DNA of 6,471 nucleotides, taken from assembly GCA_017650795.1 (NCBI GenBank), contig JAGCEE010000178.1:1-6471 (forward strand), in the 5' to 3' direction. Positions 6,232 through 6,471 of this stretch are shown here, in pieces (positions within the stretch are counted from its first letter, which is position 1; each line of letters starts with the position of its first letter). The notes below the pieces were generated by a model that had not been told where the DNA came from, did not search any database, and saw nothing but the letters and a program-made list of their open reading frames with translations. This stretch comes from Clostridia bacterium. GTDB lineage: Bacteria; Bacillota; Clostridia; Christensenellales; UBA1242. The position numbers and the translations under genes are program-made.

Positions 6232-6237
6232 AGGAGG
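6232..6237 (+). promoter_or_regulatory. Ribosome binding site of the zinc-ribbon gene
   Basis: A perfect AGGAGG lies six bases before the ATG at 6244. It is the best Shine-Dalgarno on the plus strand of the window and the main support that this short frame is a real gene. Confidence 0.88.
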
Positions 6238-6243
6238 AGTAAT

Positions 6244-6453
6244 ATGGATAAAGATAAATTAGAGTTAGAATGCCCTGTATGCGGTGGTTTAGTAGATGCG
6301 GAAAAGCATGGTATATTGCCTGATGTTTGGGGCGGTGGATGCAGATCTTGTGGTAGGAATAGATACTATGATATAGAAAAATCTAATGGACATACAACAG
6401 TAACACCATGGGAATTTAAATATAAGAATAGTAAAAATGAAAGATTAAATTAA
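6244..6453 (+). CDS. Small zinc-ribbon protein of unknown function
   Basis: This 69-residue protein has two CxxC knuckles, C10-P-V-C13 (followed by GG) and C33-R-S-C36 (followed by GRNRYYD), a four-cysteine zinc-ribbon pattern with a 19-residue insert. The loop between them contains PDVWGGGC, and the C-terminus is polar and Lys/Asn-rich. There is no membrane segment or signal peptide, so it should be cytoplasmic. I do not recognise a named family. Such short ribbons often bind nucleic acid or a protein partner, but that is inference. The strong ribosome binding site and intact cysteines support a real gene. It is transcribed away from the zincin gene, and a further start codon with its own ribosome binding site follows 16 bases after its stop, so it probably heads a plus-strand operon continuing outside the window. 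Confidence 0.75.
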   Translation: MDKDKLELECPVCGGLVDAEKHGILPDVWGGGCRSCGRNRYYDIEKSNGHTTVTPWEFKYKNSKNERLN

Positions 6454-6468
6454 TTGGAGATATCAAAA

Positions 6469-6471
6469 ATG
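6469..6471 (+). CDS. Start codon of a further gene (partial at right edge)
   Basis: The window ends exactly on an ATG. It is preceded by GGAGA (6456-6460) with 8-base spacing, a normal Shine-Dalgarno arrangement, and begins 16 bases after the zinc-ribbon stop. Only the start codon is visible, so nothing can be said of the product other than that it is probably cotranscribed with the zinc-ribbon gene. Confidence 0.5.

Overview
The window looks like a piece of an AT-rich, low-GC Gram-positive (Firmicutes/Bacillota-type) chromosome, probably from an uncultured gut-type Clostridia or Bacilli member. The evidence is strong AT bias, TAA as the stop codon of every complete gene, and the order rplU - prp - rpmA with an N-terminally extended L27 that needs the Prp protease. 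That arrangement is typical of Firmicutes and their relatives. No genus can be named from this sequence alone.

Layout, left to right. Positions 3-128 hold the 3' end of a plus-strand reading frame entering from the left edge, with a possible distant HD-domain resemblance. Positions 129-290 are AT-rich with no gene. A hairpin with A/T runs on both sides (293-323) can terminate transcription from either direction. Next, on the minus strand, is the ribosomal operon: rplU (L21, 1252-947), prp (945-601) and rpmA (L27, 614-339). It is driven by a near-consensus promoter (TTGACA-17-TATATT) with a short structured leader of the L21-leader type. Upstream on the same strand is a tightly coupled pair of ABC exporter half-transporters (4990-3266 and 3264-1429), with one base between stop and start. 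Further upstream is a single-pass membrane protein with an extracytoplasmic zincin-type domain (6067-5132). The right end is divergent: a 69-residue zinc-ribbon protein on the plus strand (6244-6453), followed by the start codon and ribosome binding site of a further gene cut off by the window edge.

How the parts work together. L21, Prp and L27 are made together so that Prp can remove the nine-residue N-terminal extension of L27 before or during 50S assembly. The two ABC proteins have complementary NBD defects: one has Asp and Gln at the Walker B and H-loop positions, the other has an LSAGQ signature. Together they should form an asymmetric heterodimeric exporter of the LmrCD / BmrCD / TM287-288 kind, with one competent and one degenerate ATP site.

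Most of the window is well-understood housekeeping and transport. The less ordinary items are the membrane-anchored metzincin-like protein with an atypical zinc site and an apparently leaderless transcript, and the zinc-ribbon gene that heads an unseen plus-strand operon. I see no CRISPR array, tRNA, rRNA, insertion sequence or phage gene, and nothing that clearly amounts to an undescribed multi-gene system.
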